Source: Candidatus Omnitrophota bacterium | GTDB lineage: Bacteria; Omnitrophota; Gorgyraeia; Duberdicusellales; 4484-171 | NCBI GenBank assembly: GCA_023135855.1 | Contig: JAGLSH010000038.1 | Span: forward strand, 1 to 6,789 | DNA: 6,789 bases | Direction: 5' to 3' | In this document: piece by piece, positions 4,885-6,789 of the stretch | How the letters are laid out: each line of letters begins with the position of its first letter | Numbering within the stretch: the first letter of the stretch is position 1 | Notes under the pieces: model-generated | Told to the model about the DNA's origin: nothing | Database searches by the model: none | Seen by the model: only the letters and a program-made list of their open reading frames with translations | Translations under genes and position numbers: made by a program

Positions 4885-4917
4885 TTGAAATATAGCATAT
4901 TAAAAGTCATATTTCAA
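4885..4917. promoter_or_regulatory. 9-bp inverted repeat TTGAAATAT/ATATTTCAA embracing the PilZ promoter
   Basis: TTGAAATAT (4885-4893) and ATATTTCAA (4909-4917) are perfect complements 15 bases apart. One arm contains the minus-strand -35 box and the other most of its -10 box. By symmetry the plus strand carries TTGAAA, 17 bases, CATATT. It could be an operator covering the promoter, or a symmetric promoter firing both ways. Confidence 0.5.
4889..4917 (-). promoter_or_regulatory. Promoter of the minus-strand PilZ gene
   Basis: Read on the minus strand, -35 TTGAAA (complement of 4912-4917) and -10 TATATT (complement of 4889-4894) are 17 bases apart, with TGC before the -10 (extended -10). 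Transcription would start near 4882, at the edge of the Shine-Dalgarno, giving an unusually short leader of roughly 16 bases. Confidence 0.7.
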
Positions 4918-5005
4918 GTTAGAAAACTTAATATAGGTAAGCATTTTTAGGATAATATTTTTTAAATATCGGTTTATTTTTATAGATTTACTTGCTATAT
5001 TTACC

Positions 5006-5034
5006 TTGATGACTATTCCAAACCGTGATAAAAT
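5006..5034 (+). promoter_or_regulatory. Sigma-70-type promoter of the tRNA-Pro/PilZ/hom unit
   Basis: -35 TTGATG (5006-5011) and -10 TAAAAT (5029-5034) are 17 bases apart, again with TGA before the -10. Transcription would begin near 5041, giving a 22-base 5' leader to tRNA-Pro. A weaker extended -10 candidate, TGCTATATT (4993-5001), lies just upstream. Confidence 0.78.
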
Positions 5035-5062
5035 CTTTGTTGTTCATTAATTATTTATTAGA

Positions 5063-5141
5063 CGGGAGGTGGCGCAGCTCGGATTAGCGCACTTGCATGG
5101 GGTGCAAGGGGCCGTGGGTTCAAATCCCACTCTCCCGACCA
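5063..5141 (+). tRNA. tRNA-Pro(GGG)
   Basis: CGGGAGG (5063-5069) pairs with TCTCCCG (5131-5137), followed by discriminator A and encoded CCA (5139-5141). The D arm is GCGC/GCGC (5072-5090). The anticodon stem CTTGC/GCAAG holds loop ATGGGGT with anticodon GGG at 5099-5101 and G37, as usual for tRNA-Pro. The T arm is GTGGG-TTCAAAT-CCCAC. No terminator follows, so transcription probably continues into the PilZ gene 21 bases on. Confidence 0.96.
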
Positions 5142-5162
5142 AGGTAGCGAAAAGGGGATAAG

Positions 5163-5513
5163 ATGACAACCTATAAAGGATCAGAGAAAAGAAAACATGC
5201 AAGAATGAGCGCTAATTTCGTGATTAATTATCAGATTCAAGAGTTATCGTATAGTTATGACCTTTCTCAAACCAAGAACGTTAGCCAGGGAGGAGTGCTG
5301 CTTACTACTAATAAATCATTTGATAAAGGTGAACAGTTGACTATAAATTTGAGGATTCCTTTTGTTGTTAAAAAGATAAAGCTTAAAGGGGAGGTTATTG
5401 ATTCTCGGGAAGTAGTTCGAAATTTAACTTACGAGACTAGAGTTAAATTTCTAAACTTGGATAAAGACTTTTTTAATAAATTAGGTGAATTTATTGAGGA
5501 AAATTTAAAATGA
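5163..5513 (+). CDS. PilZ-domain protein (second of two), coupled to hom
   Basis: This 116-residue single-domain PilZ protein has R10-K-H-A-R14 as the R-x-x-x-R motif and N39-V-S-Q-G-G44 as N-x-S-x-x-G, so c-di-GMP binding is likely. The rest shows the PilZ barrel pattern (EQLTINLRIPF, IKLKGEVIDSREV, YETRVKFLNL) and a C-terminal helix. It resembles the other PilZ protein in layout but is clearly diverged, so recent duplication is unlikely. AAGGGGA (5152-5158) is a modest Shine-Dalgarno for the ATG. The gene sits between tRNA-Pro and hom, and its stop overlaps the hom start as ATGA, so PilZ and homoserine dehydrogenase are translated together. Nothing in the protein points to amino acid metabolism; the pairing may be chance operon structure. 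The effector partner is unknown. Confidence 0.9.
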   Translation: MTTYKGSEKRKHARMSANFVINYQIQELSYSYDLSQTKNVSQGGVLLTTNKSFDKGEQLTINLRIPFVVKKIKLKGEVIDSREVVRNLTYETRVKFLNLDKDFFNKLGEFIEENLK

Positions 5514-6781
5514 AAATTAAAAAAATAGGAATAATTGGTTTAGGACATGTTGGAGAAGCTGTAATAAAATCTTTAAGGAAGTATTCTGGTTTAATTAGCC
5601 GACGAACACCTTTGAAAATAGTGGTAAAGAAGGTATGCGATAAAGATAAAGCTAAGAGGAAGATTGCTAAAAAACTAGGTTGTTCATTTACCTCCAGCCC
5701 TCAAGAATTGATTGATGATCCCCAGATAGATATTATCGTGGAGTTAATGGGGGGAATTAAACCTGCAGGTGATTTTATCCAAGAGGCTTTAAAAAAAGGC
5801 AAGGATGTTGTAACAGCTAATAAGGCTCTTTTAGCGACTTCTGGTAAACAAATTTTTTCTTTAGCGAAACGGAAAAATAGAAGCATTGGTTTTGAAGCTT
5901 CTGTTTGTGGAGCTATTCCTCTTATAAAGAGCATTTCTCAAGGTTTAGTAAGTTGTGAAGTTAAGAAAATATATGGGATACTTAATGGAACGACTAACTA
6001 CATTCTTTATAAGATGGCTAAAGAAAGAATTGATTTTAAACAAGCCCTTAGGCAAGCTCAGGACAACGGGTTAGCTGAGAGGAGTCCTTACTTGGATATC
6101 GAGGGTAAAGATGCACTTCATAAATTGTGTATTTTAAGCTATCTTTGTTATGGAGTGTGGCCGTTACAAAATAAGATTTATACCGAAGGAATTTCTAAGA
6201 TTTCTCTTCTAGATATTCTTTATGCTCAAGAGCTAAATTATCGTATAAAACTATTAGCTATAGCTAAAAAAGAAAAGGGTGTTCTAGATTTACGTGTACA
6301 ACCTACATTAGTATCTATGGAGCATCCGCTTTCACATGTTTCCCTAGCTTATAATGCTGTTTATCTTCATACTCAGCCTGCTGGTGAACTTCTTTTTCGT
6401 GGAGAAGGCGCTGGAGGAGTACCTACATCATCTGCAGTTATTTCTGATATTGTTAGCATTGCTTCTGGCAAAGGTATGGCTATCAGAGACGAAGAAAAAG
6501 GTGTTATTCAAAATATAAAAGATGCTAGAGCACGTTACTATATAAGATTTATGGCTCAAGATCATCCTGGTGTGTTAGCAAAGATTTCTAAAATTCTTTC
6601 TTCTTTAAATATTAGCATTGCATCAGTAACTCAGAAGGAGAGAAATAAAGGAAGAGTTGTCCCAATTATTATGCTTACTCATGAAGCCAGAGAAGATAGC
6701 GTTAGAAAAGCTTTAACTGAAATTGATAGTTTAGGAGTGATTAAAGGCCCTTCTCAAAGAATAAGGATAGAGGATTTATGA
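5510..6781 (+). CDS. hom: Homoserine dehydrogenase with C-terminal ACT domain
   Basis: Hom reduces aspartate 4-semialdehyde to homoserine with NAD(P)H, the branch point to threonine and methionine. The 423-residue length fits stand-alone homoserine dehydrogenases. The N-terminal nucleotide domain has 'IGIIGLGHVGEAV' (6-18), 'VELMGGIKPA' (77-86) and 'VTANKALLA' (101-109, with Lys105). The catalytic domain has 'FEASVCGAIPLIKSI' (128-142), 'GILNGTTNYIL' (156-166) and 'DIEGKDALHKL' (196-206), where Asp201 and Lys205 match the conserved catalytic pair; 'GEGAGGVPTSSAVISDI' (298-314) follows. An ACT domain fills about 342-415 (YYIRFMAQDHPGVLAKI...), suggesting allosteric feedback, typically by threonine. 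No aspartate kinase domain is fused. GAGGA (5496-5500) lies nine bases before ATG. The start overlaps the PilZ stop and the stop overlaps the next start, so the operon continues rightward. Confidence 0.98.
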   Translation: MKIKKIGIIGLGHVGEAVIKSLRKYSGLISRRTPLKIVVKKVCDKDKAKRKIAKKLGCSFTSSPQELIDDPQIDIIVELMGGIKPAGDFIQEALKKGKDVVTANKALLATSGKQIFSLAKRKNRSIGFEASVCGAIPLIKSISQGLVSCEVKKIYGILNGTTNYILYKMAKERIDFKQALRQAQDNGLAERSPYLDIEGKDALHKLCILSYLCYGVWPLQNKIYTEGISKISLLDILYAQELNYRIKLLAIAKKEKGVLDLRVQPTLVSMEHPLSHVSLAYNAVYLHTQPAGELLFRGEGAGGVPTSSAVISDIVSIASGKGMAIRDEEKGVIQNIKDARARYYIRFMAQDHPGVLAKISKILSSLNISIASVTQKERNKGRVVPIIMLTHEAREDSVRKALTEIDSLGVIKGPSQRIRIEDL

Positions 6782-6789
6782 GCGCTTAC
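6778..6789 (+). CDS. Start of an unidentified downstream gene (3' partial)
   Basis: An ATG at 6778 overlaps the hom stop as ATGA and is preceded by AGAGGA at 6769-6774, a plausible Shine-Dalgarno. Only four codons (MSAY) are in the window, too few to identify the product. A further gene of the threonine pathway would be natural after hom, but the sequence does not show it. Confidence 0.5.

Noticed and set aside
5092..5108. tRNA at 5063-5141 as tRNA-Met because CAT occurs in the anticodon arm
   Set aside because: Folding puts CAT partly in the stem; the 7-base loop ATGGGGT places GGG at 34-36 with G37, fitting tRNA-Pro.

Overview
This AT-rich, gene-dense bacterial window comes from a chromosome. 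It carries housekeeping genes mixed with four tRNA genes and a few signalling proteins. The family combination (CdaA, PdxJ, AcpS, a stand-alone NnrD, GpsA and two short PilZ proteins whose N-termini read 'ERRKFVR' and 'EKRKHAR') reminds me of uncultured lineages such as Candidatus Omnitrophota. That placement is recalled pattern, not a search, and should be treated as tentative.

Positions 1-2311 (+) form one compact operon. It holds the 3' end of a CdaA-type diadenylate cyclase gene, a 45-codon single-membrane-helix gene resembling only the N-terminal anchor of CdaR/YbbR, then pdxJ, acpS and nnrD. The genes are coupled by ATGA overlaps or gaps of a few bases. Positions 2324-2790 hold tRNA-Thr(TGT), tRNA-Tyr(GTA) and tRNA-Gly(TCC). 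A 222-bp gap after tRNA-Tyr contains a second copy of the tRNA-Tyr 3' end, which looks like the footprint of a tRNA-targeting integrative element or of a local duplication. gpsA follows tRNA-Gly by only 8 bases and has no visible Shine-Dalgarno sequence.

Positions 3804-4037 are a structured intergenic region with a terminator, a long hairpin, a TGTAAA/TTTACA dyad and a good promoter. It leads to a stand-alone two-CBS-domain protein at 4038-4463. Convergent to that gene is a PilZ protein (4498-4866, -), whose promoter lies in a 9-bp inverted repeat. From about 5006 rightwards a second strong promoter reads through tRNA-Pro(GGG), a second PilZ protein, hom (homoserine dehydrogenase) and the first codons of another gene. 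The last three are joined by ATGA overlaps.

Together the genes cover cofactor biosynthesis (PLP, 4'-phosphopantetheine transfer, NAD(P)HX repair), phospholipid precursor supply (GpsA) and the threonine/methionine branch (Hom). They sit beside a c-di-AMP synthase and likely nucleotide- or c-di-GMP-binding proteins. No CRISPR array, transposase, toxin-antitoxin pair or clear defence system is present. The most unusual points are the truncated CdaR-like microprotein, the duplicated tRNA-Tyr end, the coupling of PilZ to hom, and two promoters whose similarity extends into the spacer.
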